DNA from: Pseudemcibacter sp038106445
GTDB lineage: Bacteria > Pseudomonadota > Alphaproteobacteria > Sphingomonadales > Emcibacteraceae
NCBI GenBank assembly: GCA_038106445.1
Contig: JAYODU010000009.1
Coordinates: forward strand, 10,189 to 74,188
DNA: 64,000 bases
Direction: 5' to 3'
In this document: positions 7,626 through 16,503 of the stretch, in pieces
Position numbering within the stretch: the stretch's first letter is position 1
How the letters are laid out: each line of letters starts with the position of its first letter
Notes under the pieces: generated by a model
What the model saw: the letters and a program-made list of their open reading frames with translations, nothing else
Database searches by the model: none
Told to the model about the DNA's origin: nothing
Position numbers and translations under genes: made by a program

Positions 7626-9355
7626 CAGAATTCTCCTTTTTTAAGGCGGTCAATAATATTATCACCTGCGCGCATGGACAGGGCCATGATGGTGAGTGTC
7701 GGGTTCTTCTCGGAGTGAGTGACGAATGGCGCACCATCAGCAACATAAAGATTACTCACATCCCATGTTTGCGAATATTTATTGAGAACCGATGTTTTTG
7801 GATCATCTCCCATCCGGCAACCGCCCACTTCGTGATTGGTATCGCCGCCACGGCCATTAAGCTTGCCGCCTTCAAGATGTGTGATTGAACGATCCCTGAC
7901 CACTCTTGCACCCATGTTTTTTGCCAGCGTTTTAAGGCTTTTATACATGTGTTTTGTGCGGCGGAAATCTTCATCTGACCATTTCCAGTGGAACTTTGGT
8001 ACAGGAATGCCCCATTTATCCTTAAGTTCAGGATCGATTGTCAGATAGTTATCTTCTGTAACTGTCATACTTCCAAGACAACGGATAGTCATGAATGATC
8101 CGTATGTTTTTCGCATATGGGCTTTGAGCTTCTTACCATAAAGCCCTTTTTGTTCATAGAGCTGCTGGCTGAATGTATCACTTAGTGCCGGCGGACCAAA
8201 ACGTCCACCCCCGTATGGGCTTACCTCAAGCTTATAGCCGCCGATAAAATCAGCATCCCCCTCTTTTTCCTTTTCTTCGCCATGTAGCCACCAGGGTGCA
8301 TAAAGATGGGGCTGCGAAACGCCGTCCTCATTATGCGGCGGGAGGTTTTCAAACTTTGGAATTTGTATCATCAGGCTCGCACCAGTGGTATCAGATAAAT
8401 ATTTTCCAACATTACCGGATGAGTTTGCAAGCCCGTTTGGTGCTTTGTCAGTTTTGGAATTCAGAAGAATTCGGCTTGATTCCATTGCTGCCGGGGCAAG
8501 CACCACGACTTTCGCAAAAACATCCTTATGCTCTTCTGTCCTGCGGTCTATATAACGCACCCCGATTGCTTTATCGCCTTCTTCGTTCATCAATACCTTG
8601 TAGACGACAGCATTTGTCAGAATAGTCAGATTACCTGTTTCCTTTGCGGGTTTAATCTGGCTGGTGACGCTGTCATAGGCGGCACCAATGGAACAACCGC
8701 GAATACAGTTGGTTGCATAAAAACAGGCCTGACGATCATGAAGTGGTGACGTCAATATTGCCGTGGGGTGGGCCATCGTTTTAATGCCCATTTTTTCGCA
8801 GGCCTGAGCAAATAAAAGCTCGCTTGCGCGCGGCGCTGGTGGTGCTTGACGAATATGATTGGGTGATTGTGGCGAATTATAAACCGCTTCATTTGCATCC
8901 GGACCAAAAAGACCCATTATTTGCTCAACCCGGTCATAATACGGTTCCATATCTTCGTATGTTACGGGCCAGTCTTCGCCTCGTCCTGTACGGGTTTTGC
9001 TTTTAAAATCATCGGGGCCGTAACGGGGGGTCTGGCGGCCGAAATGGTGTGTTCTGCCGCCAAGCTGCCGGGCTCGCCACCAAAGAAAGCCGTCCCCTTC
9101 AGATGTGTATGGCTGGCCTTTGACTTCAAAGCCACCGTCAACGGTTGCATCGTAAAAGCCGCTGTTTTTATCTGGTGTGCTTTCACCGCGAAGGGGCGCT
9201 TCCTGGGGAAGCTGGAACATCGCAGCTTCCGTTTCCGGGTCATATTGCCTGCCGGCTTCGACAAGTAAAACATTTACACCGGCCGTTGCAAGGGTATGAA
9301 CCATCGTTCCCCCACCGGCACCTGATCCAACAACAATTACATCATGTTCTGCCAT
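7625..9355 (-). CDS. GMC family oxidoreductase, catalytic subunit (second paralogue)
   Basis: A 576-residue flavoprotein of the glucose-methanol-choline family. The FAD Rossmann motif GSGAGGG lies at about residues 11-17. The cysteine pattern ACFYATNCIRGCSIGAA resembles glucoside-3-dehydrogenase and LacA-type subunits. The C-terminus has NHEVGGCRMGDDPKTS and the KNPTLT segment carrying the catalytic His/Asn pair. It lacks its own signal and probably travels with the Tat-signal small subunit encoded 12 nt upstream. GGGGAGG precedes the start. It is clearly paralogous to 9994-11721 along its length. Expected reaction: oxidation of a sugar or other alcohol hydroxyl to a ketone; the substrate is unknown. 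Confidence 0.85.
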   Translation of the reverse strand: MAEHDVIVVGSGAGGGTMVHTLATAGVNVLLVEAGRQYDPETEAAMFQLPQEAPLRGESTPDKNSGFYDATVDGGFEVKGQPYTSEGDGFLWWRARQLGGRTHHFGRQTPRYGPDDFKSKTRTGRGEDWPVTYEDMEPYYDRVEQIMGLFGPDANEAVYNSPQSPNHIRQAPPAPRASELLFAQACEKMGIKTMAHPTAILTSPLHDRQACFYATNCIRGCSIGAAYDSVTSQIKPAKETGNLTILTNAVVYKVLMNEEGDKAIGVRYIDRRTEEHKDVFAKVVVLAPAAMESSRILLNSKTDKAPNGLANSSGNVGKYLSDTTGASLMIQIPKFENLPPHNEDGVSQPHLYAPWWLHGEEKEKEGDADFIGGYKLEVSPYGGGRFGPPALSDTFSQQLYEQKGLYGKKLKAHMRKTYGSFMTIRCLGSMTVTEDNYLTIDPELKDKWGIPVPKFHWKWSDEDFRRTKHMYKSLKTLAKNMGARVVRDRSITHLEGGKLNGRGGDTNHEVGGCRMGDDPKTSVLNKYSQTWDVSNLYVADGAPFVTHSEKNPTLTIMALSMRAGDNIIDRLKKGEF

Positions 9356-9367
9356 TTGATCCTCCCC

Positions 9368-9997
9368 TTATACACCGATTAGCTTACGGATTTCTTCAGG
9401 CGGCCCGTCGAAACTTTCCAGCGGTACATTGCCGACATAACCGATATCGGCCATTCCTTCATCGGTGGTATAAAATCCCCCGACATATAGATAAACGAGC
9501 CTTTCAAAGAATAGTGTGTCGTCTTCTGTCGCACTTCCGTTTTCTACTGATTTTGCGAGCGTTTCGAACATATCTGCCTGCATATCAGCACTTAAATCAT
9601 AAAAATAGCGGGCATCATTTTCATTGGCACGACCATTGAGGCGCGCAAGACCACGGGTAATTGTATCCCTATCCTTTTGTTGATTGGGATAAGGGGCACT
9701 TACCCATTCATTAACAAAATCGGTGATATCCAGAAAACTCGCACCTGGTGATTTATCATCTGCCGGAATAATCAGATCCCCTATAATGGTAAGATTTTTA
9801 AGCTGGTTGCTGTCCAATGTTTTATCCCATGTGACAACAGGATTATTTACGTTTACATCCTGTCCGTATCCTTCACTGCGGGTTTGCGCCTCTGCCATAC
9901 GCGGATAATTTTGCAGATAGGCCGCTGAAGTACCGGCCACAGCCATTAATTTTAGCACTTTTCTGCGGTTTGCTGTCATTACCTTGTCTTTATTCAT
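9368..9997 (-). CDS. Gluconate 2-dehydrogenase subunit 3 family protein (Tat-exported small subunit)
   Basis: A 209-residue protein with a twin-arginine signal (NRRKVLKLMAVAG around residues 10-22, cleavage near AEAQ). The gluconate_2-dh3 domain follows, including DLIIPADDKSPGA near residues 73-85. In known systems this small subunit pairs with a GMC flavoprotein and carries it across the inner membrane by the Tat route. The gene overlaps the first GMC gene by ATGA and lies 12 nt before the second, so it sits between two candidate partners. AGGGAGG precedes the start. No cytochrome subunit gene is present in the cluster. Confidence 0.85.
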   Translation of the reverse strand: MNKDKVMTANRRKVLKLMAVAGTSAAYLQNYPRMAEAQTRSEGYGQDVNVNNPVVTWDKTLDSNQLKNLTIIGDLIIPADDKSPGASFLDITDFVNEWVSAPYPNQQKDRDTITRGLARLNGRANENDARYFYDLSADMQADMFETLAKSVENGSATEDDTLFFERLVYLYVGGFYTTDEGMADIGYVGNVPLESFDGPPEEIRKLIGV

Positions 9998-11721
9998 AGC
10001 TCGCCTCCCTTTAAACGATCAATAATATTGTCTGCTGCTCTCATGGCCATTGCCATGATGGTAAGTGTAGGATTTTTTTCAACATGGGTTGCAAATGGGG
10101 CACCATCAGCAATGTAAAGGTTATCCACATCCCAGGTTTGTGAAAATTCATTAAGCACCGATGTTTTTGGATCATCACCCATACGGCAGCCGCCTATTTC
10201 ATGATTTACCTCACCACCAATTTCCATAACCCTGCCAGCCTGGCGTGATTTTTCCCACGCGTCATAAATGACGGTCGCCCCCATATTTTTTGCAAGCTCA
10301 TGAAGTGTCTTGTTCATATGTTCCCCACGGCGAAAATCCTCATCGGACCACTGCCAGTGAAAATCAGGCACAGGAATGCCCCATTTATCTTTCACATCAG
10401 GGTTTATTGTAAGGTAACAGTTTTCATTAACAGACATACCGCCAAGTGTTCTGATCCCGACGAGCGAACCATAATAACGACGCATGTGATCCTTTAGTTT
10501 TGCCCCGTATAACCCCTTTTGGCCATGTAGCATGATCCGAAACGTCGCATTCATGGATGGTGGGCCGAACCGACCGCCGCGGTATGGGTCTACCTCTATC
10601 TTATAGCCACTTGAAAAATCGGCACCGGCTTTTTCCTTTTCTTCCCCATGAAGCCACCACGGTGCATACACATGGGGCTGCGAAATACCGTCTTCATTAT
10701 GTGCCGGTGCGTAATCAAGTTCAGGAATGTGGATCCACAATGATGTAAACAGGGTATCGGAAATATATTTTCCAACCATTCCACTGGAATTTGCGACACC
10801 ACTCGGGTTTACATCCGATTTTGAATTAAGAAGAATTCGTGAACTTTCCATCGCCCCCGGTGCAAGAACAATGACTTTTGCACTTAATTCTTTATTTTCA
10901 CCGGTTTCTGTATCGATATAACGAAGACCGGTTGCTTTCTTGCCGCTGTCGTCGATAAGGACCTGATAAGCGATTGTATTATACAGAATCTGCAGCTTGC
11001 CAGTTTCTTCAGCCGGCTTAATGTAGGCTGTTACGCTGTCAAATGCCGCACCAATGGAACATCCCCGGATACAGTTGGTCGCATAGAAGCAGGCCTGACG
11101 GCCATTAAGGGGTGACGTCAAGATGGCCGTTGGATGGGCCATAGTCTTAATGCCCATTTTTTTAAGTGCCTTTTCAAACAGCATTTCGCTGGCCCTTGGC
11201 GCGGGCGGTTTTTGCCTAATATGGTTTGGGGGAAGTGGCGAATTGTAGACGGCTTCGTCAGCATCCGGTCCAAATATCCCCATAATGGCTTCGACCCGGT
11301 CATAATAGGGTTCGATGTCTTCATATGAAAAGGGCCAGTCAACTTCACGTCCGGTCATGGAAAACATTTTGAAGTCTTCGGGTCCGTATCTTGGGGTTTG
11401 ACGGCCGAAATGATGGGTTCTTCCGCCAAGCTGGCGTGACCGCCACCATCTGAATTGTTCCTTTGAATAGGTGTAAGGCTGACCCGGCATTTCAAAGCCA
11501 CCGATATTAGCATCGAAATACCCGTCATTCTTATCCGGGGTGCCTTCGCCACGAAGCGGAGCTTCCTTTGGCAACTGAAACATGGCCGCGTCCGTTTCCG
11601 GATCCCATCTGCGTCCCGCTTCAAGTAACAGCACGTTAATTCCCGCCGCTGTCAGTGTATGGGCCATCATGCCACCACCTGCACCCGAACCGACTACAAC
11701 CACTCTATTGTCATCTGCCAT
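9994..11721 (-). CDS. GMC family oxidoreductase, catalytic subunit (first paralogue)
   Basis: A 575-residue GMC flavoprotein with GSGAGGG near the N-terminus, the cysteine segment ACFYATNCIRGCSIGAA, NHEIGGCRMGDDPKTS and a final KNPTLTIMAMAMRAADN. It is the first gene of the leftward operon and is colinear with the second GMC protein. It probably shares the Tat small subunit encoded directly downstream (4-nt ATGA overlap, implying translational coupling). The start at 11721 has AGGGA upstream; a GTG two codons earlier (11727) is possible. The two-half-site element at 11771-11811 lies about 49 bp upstream. Having two large subunits may broaden the substrate range or give heteromeric enzymes (inference). 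Confidence 0.85.
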   Translation of the reverse strand: MADDNRVVVVGSGAGGGMMAHTLTAAGINVLLLEAGRRWDPETDAAMFQLPKEAPLRGEGTPDKNDGYFDANIGGFEMPGQPYTYSKEQFRWWRSRQLGGRTHHFGRQTPRYGPEDFKMFSMTGREVDWPFSYEDIEPYYDRVEAIMGIFGPDADEAVYNSPLPPNHIRQKPPAPRASEMLFEKALKKMGIKTMAHPTAILTSPLNGRQACFYATNCIRGCSIGAAFDSVTAYIKPAEETGKLQILYNTIAYQVLIDDSGKKATGLRYIDTETGENKELSAKVIVLAPGAMESSRILLNSKSDVNPSGVANSSGMVGKYISDTLFTSLWIHIPELDYAPAHNEDGISQPHVYAPWWLHGEEKEKAGADFSSGYKIEVDPYRGGRFGPPSMNATFRIMLHGQKGLYGAKLKDHMRRYYGSLVGIRTLGGMSVNENCYLTINPDVKDKWGIPVPDFHWQWSDEDFRRGEHMNKTLHELAKNMGATVIYDAWEKSRQAGRVMEIGGEVNHEIGGCRMGDDPKTSVLNEFSQTWDVDNLYIADGAPFATHVEKNPTLTIMAMAMRAADNIIDRLKGGEL

Positions 11722-11770
11722 GCGCACTTCCCTATTTTTCTTTTAAAGAAAACCAGTTTTATTTTGCAAT

Positions 11771-11811
11771 GTATTGGAAATACGATACATTATTTAGGAA
11801 AAAAACGTCAT
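11771..11811 (+). promoter_or_regulatory. Conserved operator-like element A between the GMC operon and the PAS-AraC gene
   Basis: Contains GTATTGGAAA (11771-11780) and TTAGGAAAAAAACG (11794-11807). The half-sites TTGGAAA and TAGGAAA are direct repeats 21 bp apart, the geometry expected for an AraC-family dimer. Both blocks recur without mismatch in element B at 12572-12613. It lies about 49 bp before the GMC start and 31 bp before the regulator start. Confidence 0.65.
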
Positions 11812-11842
11812 TTGGAGCAGTAAAATTTCTATTTCAAATACC

Positions 11843-12571
11843 ATGAATTATATTACTTCGCCCTATTTCTCTAATCTTTTTGATGGGATAAGGGATATGA
11901 TGCTTTTTGTAAAAGACACGCAAAGCACACTAATGAACTGCAACCAGCTCTTTGCAGAACATTTTGGTTACGAACAGGTCGAAATGATAAAAGGAAAGAA
12001 TGATTTTGATCTCTTTAGCCATGAACTTGCCATTCAATACCGTAAGGATGATGCGGAAGTTTTTCGCACCGCAAAAAGCAAACTTAATATCATAGAGTTA
12101 TTCCCCAACCACATGGGTGAAGAGGAATGGTTTATTTGTAATAAGGTTCCGATCATTGATGCTGGGGGTGAGGTTCAGGGACTTTGTGGTGCACTACAAA
12201 AGCTTGAGGATAGCTCTGTTAATTTGCGACCTTTTAATGATATTTCGAAAGCACTCATTTTTTTGAAGGACAATTACACCCGGAAAATATGTAACGATGA
12301 TATGGCTAAAGTTGCGGGGCTTTCGGTTCGGCAATTTGAAAAAAGGTTTAAACAGATGTTTAATACCACTGTCCATCAATATATCCTGAACCTTAGGATA
12401 TTAAAATCATGTGATCTCATGATTGCGGGTGGTCTTAGTATATCTGAAACGGCGCATCGTCTTGGTTTTTATGATCAGAGTGCATTTACTTCACACTTCA
12501 AAAAACAGATTGGTGTAACGCCAATGAGCTATATAAAACAGCATTCCATAAAAAGAATGTACGCTGAATAA
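11843..12571 (+). CDS. PAS domain-containing AraC/XylS family transcriptional regulator
   Basis: A 242-residue regulator. A PAS sensor domain covers about residues 10-122 (GIRDMMLFVKD, then QLFAEHFGY). A C-terminal AraC-type double helix-turn-helix covers about 133-235, with KVAGLSVRQFEKRFKQ in the first HTH and the signature AHRLGFYDQSAFTSHFKK in the second. It is divergent from the GMC operon and upstream of the Tm-1/MFS operon. Both of its flanking intergenic regions carry the same two-half-site element, so it is the likely controller of both operons and possibly of itself. The PAS ligand is unknown; it might be a pathway intermediate. Confidence 0.88.
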   Translation: MNYITSPYFSNLFDGIRDMMLFVKDTQSTLMNCNQLFAEHFGYEQVEMIKGKNDFDLFSHELAIQYRKDDAEVFRTAKSKLNIIELFPNHMGEEEWFICNKVPIIDAGGEVQGLCGALQKLEDSSVNLRPFNDISKALIFLKDNYTRKICNDDMAKVAGLSVRQFEKRFKQMFNTTVHQYILNLRILKSCDLMIAGGLSISETAHRLGFYDQSAFTSHFKKQIGVTPMSYIKQHSIKRMYAE

Positions 12572-12613
12572 ATGCCGTTTTTTTCCTAAAAAAGTAACAT
12601 ATTTTTCCAATAC
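12572..12613 (-). promoter_or_regulatory. Conserved operator-like element B upstream of the Tm-1-like operon
   Basis: Reverse-strand copy of element A. It holds TTAGGAAAAAAACG (12589 down to 12576) and GTATTGGAAA (12613 down to 12604), with half-sites 22 bp apart. It begins right after the regulator stop codon and ends 56 bp before the start at 12670. The orientation toward the downstream operon is the same as that of element A toward the GMC operon. Confidence 0.65.
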
Positions 12614-12669
12614 CGATCCCGATAAAATACATATTATTTTTAACGTACATAATAAAATAAGGGATAGGG

Positions 12670-13881
12670 GTGCCGGGCAAAACCGCATACATCGCAGGAA
12701 CATTTGATACAAAAGAAGCAGAGCTACTTTTTGTTCGTAACCTCATTGTAAAAACTGGTCTTAATATTGTAACTGTTGATCTTAGCTCGTCTTTGAAAGC
12801 ATCAAATAATAAAGCAGATATATCCGCCGCAGAAGTCGCCGCGATGCACCCATTAGGTGTTGATGCGGTTTTTACCGGTGATCGCGGCACATCTGTTGCG
12901 GCAATGGCGGATGCTTTTAAAATCTTCCTAACCCAAAGGACGGATTTGTCGGGGGTAATCGGCTTTGGCGGCTCTGGGGGAACTTCATTAGTCAGTCCTG
13001 CTTTCCAGGCGTTGCCATTGGGCATCCCCAAAGTGATTGTTTCCACGATGGCGTCGGGCAATATTGCGCCCTATGTGGGGACTTCTGATATCTGTATGGT
13101 GTATTCAATCACGGATATCGGCGGTCTTAACCCGATCCTTGAACAGGTGCTTTCAAACGCGGCCCACGCGCTTTGCGGGATGATCAGGGATCATTATAAA
13201 CCTAAAAAATCGGAAGAACCCGTAATCGGTATGAGCATGTTTGGTGTTACCACTATATGTGTGGAAGCCGTTAAGTCCCATCTTGAGCCGGCATATAAAT
13301 GTCTTGTTTTTCATGCAACCGGTACAGGCGGACGGACACTTGAGAAGCTGGTTGATAATGGTATGCTTTCAGGGGTTGTCGATGTAACAACCACGGAAGT
13401 GGCTGATCATCTGATGGGCGGGATTTTGAGCGCGGGTGAAGGTCGGCTTGATTCATTTGTATCGGCTGGTATTCCATATGTCGGGTCATGCGGTGCAATT
13501 GATATGGTCAATTTTGGTGCGCCGCCAACCATTCCGTGCAAATATGAAGGGCGGCTTTTTTATAAACATAACCCGCAAGTAACTCTGATGCGAACGACGG
13601 CGGAAGAAAATAGGGAAATGGGTAAATGGATAGGGCGGAAACTTAACCAATTCGGAGCACCCGCCCGTTTTGTTATTCCGCTCAATGGTTTTTCTGCACT
13701 TGATGCGAAAGGGCAGGCCTTTTACGATCCGGAAGCAGACAGCGCCTTTATTTCCGCGTTGGAAGACACGCTTACAAATCAAAATGTAGAGCTTGTAAAA
13801 TTACCCTGCCACATAAATGATTCGGAATTTTCAGCGGCGTTAGCCACCCATTACAAAGAACTGAGTAAAGCATATGAATAA
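12670..13881 (+). CDS. Tm-1-like ATP-binding domain protein (UPF0261)
   Basis: A 403-residue protein matching UPF0261, the N-terminal-half family of the tomato Tm-1 resistance protein. It opens with YIAGTFDTKEAELLFV and has GFGGSGGTSLVSPAF near residues 97-111, then IVSTMASGNIAPYVG. The family binds ATP, but its bacterial reaction is not established. It starts at GTG 12670 with AGGGATAGGGG upstream. It overlaps the next gene by 8 nt. That gene encodes a TIM-barrel protein corresponding to the other half of Tm-1, so the two probably form one functional complex. It is the first gene of the regulated rightward operon. Confidence 0.85.
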   Translation: MPGKTAYIAGTFDTKEAELLFVRNLIVKTGLNIVTVDLSSSLKASNNKADISAAEVAAMHPLGVDAVFTGDRGTSVAAMADAFKIFLTQRTDLSGVIGFGGSGGTSLVSPAFQALPLGIPKVIVSTMASGNIAPYVGTSDICMVYSITDIGGLNPILEQVLSNAAHALCGMIRDHYKPKKSEEPVIGMSMFGVTTICVEAVKSHLEPAYKCLVFHATGTGGRTLEKLVDNGMLSGVVDVTTTEVADHLMGGILSAGEGRLDSFVSAGIPYVGSCGAIDMVNFGAPPTIPCKYEGRLFYKHNPQVTLMRTTAEENREMGKWIGRKLNQFGAPARFVIPLNGFSALDAKGQAFYDPEADSAFISALEDTLTNQNVELVKLPCHINDSEFSAALATHYKELSKAYE

Positions 13882-14719
13882 ACTAAGCAGAAAAGAACTC
13901 ATGGACGGGTTCAGAGCACAAATTGCAAACGGCATTCCAATCATCGGTGGTGGTGCGGGAACCGGGCTTTCCGCCAAATGTGAAGAAGCAGGCGGTATCG
14001 ACCTGATTGTTATATATAATTCGGGCAGATACCGCATGGCGGGGCGCGGGTCGCTTGCGGGGCTTCTTTCATATGGAAATGCCAATGAAATTGTTGTTGA
14101 TATGGCAAAGGAAGTTTTGCCGGTTGTTAAAAACACACCTGTTCTTGCCGGGGTTAACGGGACGGATCCATTTGTTGATATGGAACGATTCATTAAAAAA
14201 CTGAAAGATATGGGATTTAGCGGTGTTCAGAATTTTCCAACGGTTGGGTTATTTGACGGTAATATTCGCGCCAATTTTGAAGAAACCGGCATGGGTTTCG
14301 GTCTTGAAGTAGATATGATCAGGATTGCTCATGAGCAGGATATGCTGACAACCCCTTATGTTTTTAATTCTCAGGAAGCGATTGACATGGCTAAGGCCGG
14401 TGCAGACATTATCGTTGCCCATCTTGGATGCACGACGGGTGGGGCTATTGGTGTTTCCACTGCGCCGACACTTGATGAATGTGCAGAACAGATTAACGAA
14501 TGGATTGCTGCCGCAAAAACGGTGCGTGATGATATTATATATCTGTGTCACGGCGGACCAATATCAACACCGGAAGATGCACAATATATTCTGAACAAAT
14601 GTCCTGAATGCCATGGATTTTACGGGGCAAGCAGTATGGAAAGACTGCCGACGGAAATCGCCCTTACGGAGTGTACAAAAACGTTCAAGAAAATGAAATT
14701 CAGCCAAGCGGAGAATTAA
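13874..14719 (+). CDS. Phosphoenolpyruvate hydrolase-like TIM-barrel protein (Tm-1 C-terminal-half homologue)
   Basis: A 281-residue TIM-barrel protein of the family annotated as phosphoenolpyruvate hydrolase-like. Notable segments are IPIIGGGAGTGLSAKCEE (about residues 20-37), VIYNSGRYRMAGRG, and IVAHLGCTTGGAIG around 177-190. The last of these is a likely phosphate or carboxylate-binding loop. Its reaction is unproven. Its start lies inside the end of the Tm-1-like gene, indicating translational coupling, and the SRPBCC gene follows after 1 nt. By context it performs a carbon-carbon or phospho-ester step on an imported metabolite; this is inference. Confidence 0.8.
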   Translation: MNKLSRKELMDGFRAQIANGIPIIGGGAGTGLSAKCEEAGGIDLIVIYNSGRYRMAGRGSLAGLLSYGNANEIVVDMAKEVLPVVKNTPVLAGVNGTDPFVDMERFIKKLKDMGFSGVQNFPTVGLFDGNIRANFEETGMGFGLEVDMIRIAHEQDMLTTPYVFNSQEAIDMAKAGADIIVAHLGCTTGGAIGVSTAPTLDECAEQINEWIAAAKTVRDDIIYLCHGGPISTPEDAQYILNKCPECHGFYGASSMERLPTEIALTECTKTFKKMKFSQAEN

Positions 14720-14720
14720 A

Positions 14721-15158
14721 ATGGTTACTGTATTTGAAACATCGGTCATAGATGCCCCCATCGATAAAGTGTGGGAGGTTGTCCGCGGATTTAATGACCT
14801 TCCCAATTGGCATCCGGCCATTGCCGATAGCCGAATTGAGGATGATCGTGACCCATGCACCGTGGGTTGTGTACGCAACTTCAACCTTAAGGACGGTGAA
14901 AATATCAGGGAAACCCTGCTGGCTTATTCCGAAATCGATTATATGTTCTCATACGACATGCTGACAACGGGCCTCGGACTTTTTAATTATTTATCTACTA
15001 TGGAATTAAGACCCATTACGGATGGAAACCGGACTTATATACAGTGGTCCGCTGAATTTACCACCAATGAAGGTGAAGAAGATGAAAAGGCCGAAATGGT
15101 CGGCCAGGGGGTTTTTCAGGGTGGCTTTGCCGCTTTAAAGGAATATTTTTCGAAATAG
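14721..15158 (+). CDS. SRPBCC (START/Bet v1-like) family protein
   Basis: A 145-residue protein with the SRPBCC opening FETSVIDAPIDKVWEVVRGF and WHPAIADSRIED. These match polyketide cyclase/lipid-transport-type helix-grip folds with a hydrophobic ligand pocket. No catalytic residues can be named. It sits 1 nt after the TIM-barrel gene and 19 nt before an MFS transporter, so it is part of the operon. It may bind or isomerise a hydrophobic intermediate, which hints that the substrate has a hydrophobic part. Confidence 0.8.
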   Translation: MVTVFETSVIDAPIDKVWEVVRGFNDLPNWHPAIADSRIEDDRDPCTVGCVRNFNLKDGENIRETLLAYSEIDYMFSYDMLTTGLGLFNYLSTMELRPITDGNRTYIQWSAEFTTNEGEEDEKAEMVGQGVFQGGFAALKEYFSK

Positions 15159-15177
15159 CATAAAAAAGGATAGTGTT

Positions 15178-16494
15178 ATGTCTAAGCAAGATTATGACCG
15201 AAGAAGAATATTTATAATATGTTCAATGGCACTATTTACCATTGCGGTTTCAATGTCACTTGGTGCTGCTGTCGCGGCAGATCTTAAAAGTAACTTTCTG
15301 GACCCTATTGATTTTAGGACGTCCGCCACTATGATCGGTGAAATTCTCGGGATTATTTTCCTTGGATTTTCTGTCACATTATTTGCGGTTAGCCCTTTTA
15401 TGGATGTTATTGGTATGGGGCGTGCCATTACCGCAGCGGCGACATTAATTATTGTCGGCAATGCCATTCTGGTTTTTGCGGATGTGATTACAAGCGGTGA
15501 AAATATTTATTGGGCACTGTGGGGTGGAATGCTGCTTAAGGGGATTGCCTGGGGATTTGTAGAAGCAGCAATTAATCCGGCGACGGCATCCCTTTATCCG
15601 GAAGACAAAACACATAAATTAAATGTACTCCATGCCTGGTGGCCGGGAGGTCTTATTGTGGGCGGTCTTTCAGGGATTGCTGTCAGCGCAATTGGACTAA
15701 ACTGGCAGGTGGCGCTTTCGATTATATTTATCCCTGCTTTTGCCTTTCTGATCCTTAATATTGGTGTAAAATTTCCAAAAACCGAAAGCTCGGAACTAGA
15801 TGTCAGCTTTGGCGACATGATCGGCGAAATTTTTAAACGCCCCAGTTTCTTTATCTGGTTTGGTGCAATGTTCCTGACGGCCGCGTCTGAGCTTGCACCG
15901 GGGCAGTGGGTTGACCTTGCGCTTACCCATACGGTGGGCATGCCGGGCATCCTTCTACTGGTTTATGTAAGCGGTATTATGTTTGTCGCACGCCATTTTG
16001 CAGGGCCAATTGCCCACAAAATTTCACCTGTGGGACTTCTTTGGGTTTCATCGCTTCTCACCTGTGTTGGTCTTTATATGCTCAGTATTGCGGATTCGCC
16101 AGCGACGGGTCTAATTGCTGCTACCATTTGGGGGGCAGGCGTGTGTTTCATTTGGCCGACTATGCTTGCATCAGCGGCCGAAAGGTATCCGCGTGGCGGG
16201 GCATGGACCATTGGATTGATCGGCTCTGCGGGCGCGCTTTCCACTTATTTCGTGCTTCCGCTTCTTGGTGCTGCCTATGATAGGGCTAAGCTGGAAGCTG
16301 CAGGCAGTGCTGAAGCCTTTGCCGCCATGGCCGAAGGAAGCCCGGAGCAGATTGATACGCTGATTTATGCGGCTGAAAAATCATTTCAGACGGTAGCACT
16401 TCTTCCTATTGCGCTGCTCTTTATATTTGGTGGTATCTGGTATAATGACCGCAGAATTACAAAACAAGGTGCAGCATCAGTTGCCAGTGAATAG
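15178..16494 (+). CDS. Major facilitator superfamily transporter
   Basis: A 438-residue inner-membrane protein with about 12 hydrophobic segments and a central hydrophilic loop (about residues 190-210, KFPKTESSELD). Aromatic residues such as LHAWWPGGLIVGG lie in the fifth-helix region. Such a carrier normally imports a small solute with protons. It lies in the regulated operon between the SRPBCC gene and the FMN oxidase gene, so it is the probable uptake system for the product made in the periplasm by the divergent operon. The substrate class cannot be read from the sequence. Confidence 0.85.
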   Translation: MSKQDYDRRRIFIICSMALFTIAVSMSLGAAVAADLKSNFLDPIDFRTSATMIGEILGIIFLGFSVTLFAVSPFMDVIGMGRAITAAATLIIVGNAILVFADVITSGENIYWALWGGMLLKGIAWGFVEAAINPATASLYPEDKTHKLNVLHAWWPGGLIVGGLSGIAVSAIGLNWQVALSIIFIPAFAFLILNIGVKFPKTESSELDVSFGDMIGEIFKRPSFFIWFGAMFLTAASELAPGQWVDLALTHTVGMPGILLLVYVSGIMFVARHFAGPIAHKISPVGLLWVSSLLTCVGLYMLSIADSPATGLIAATIWGAGVCFIWPTMLASAAERYPRGGAWTIGLIGSAGALSTYFVLPLLGAAYDRAKLEAAGSAEAFAAMAEGSPEQIDTLIYAAEKSFQTVALLPIALLFIFGGIWYNDRRITKQGAASVASE

Positions 16495-16503
16495 GAATGC
16501 ATT

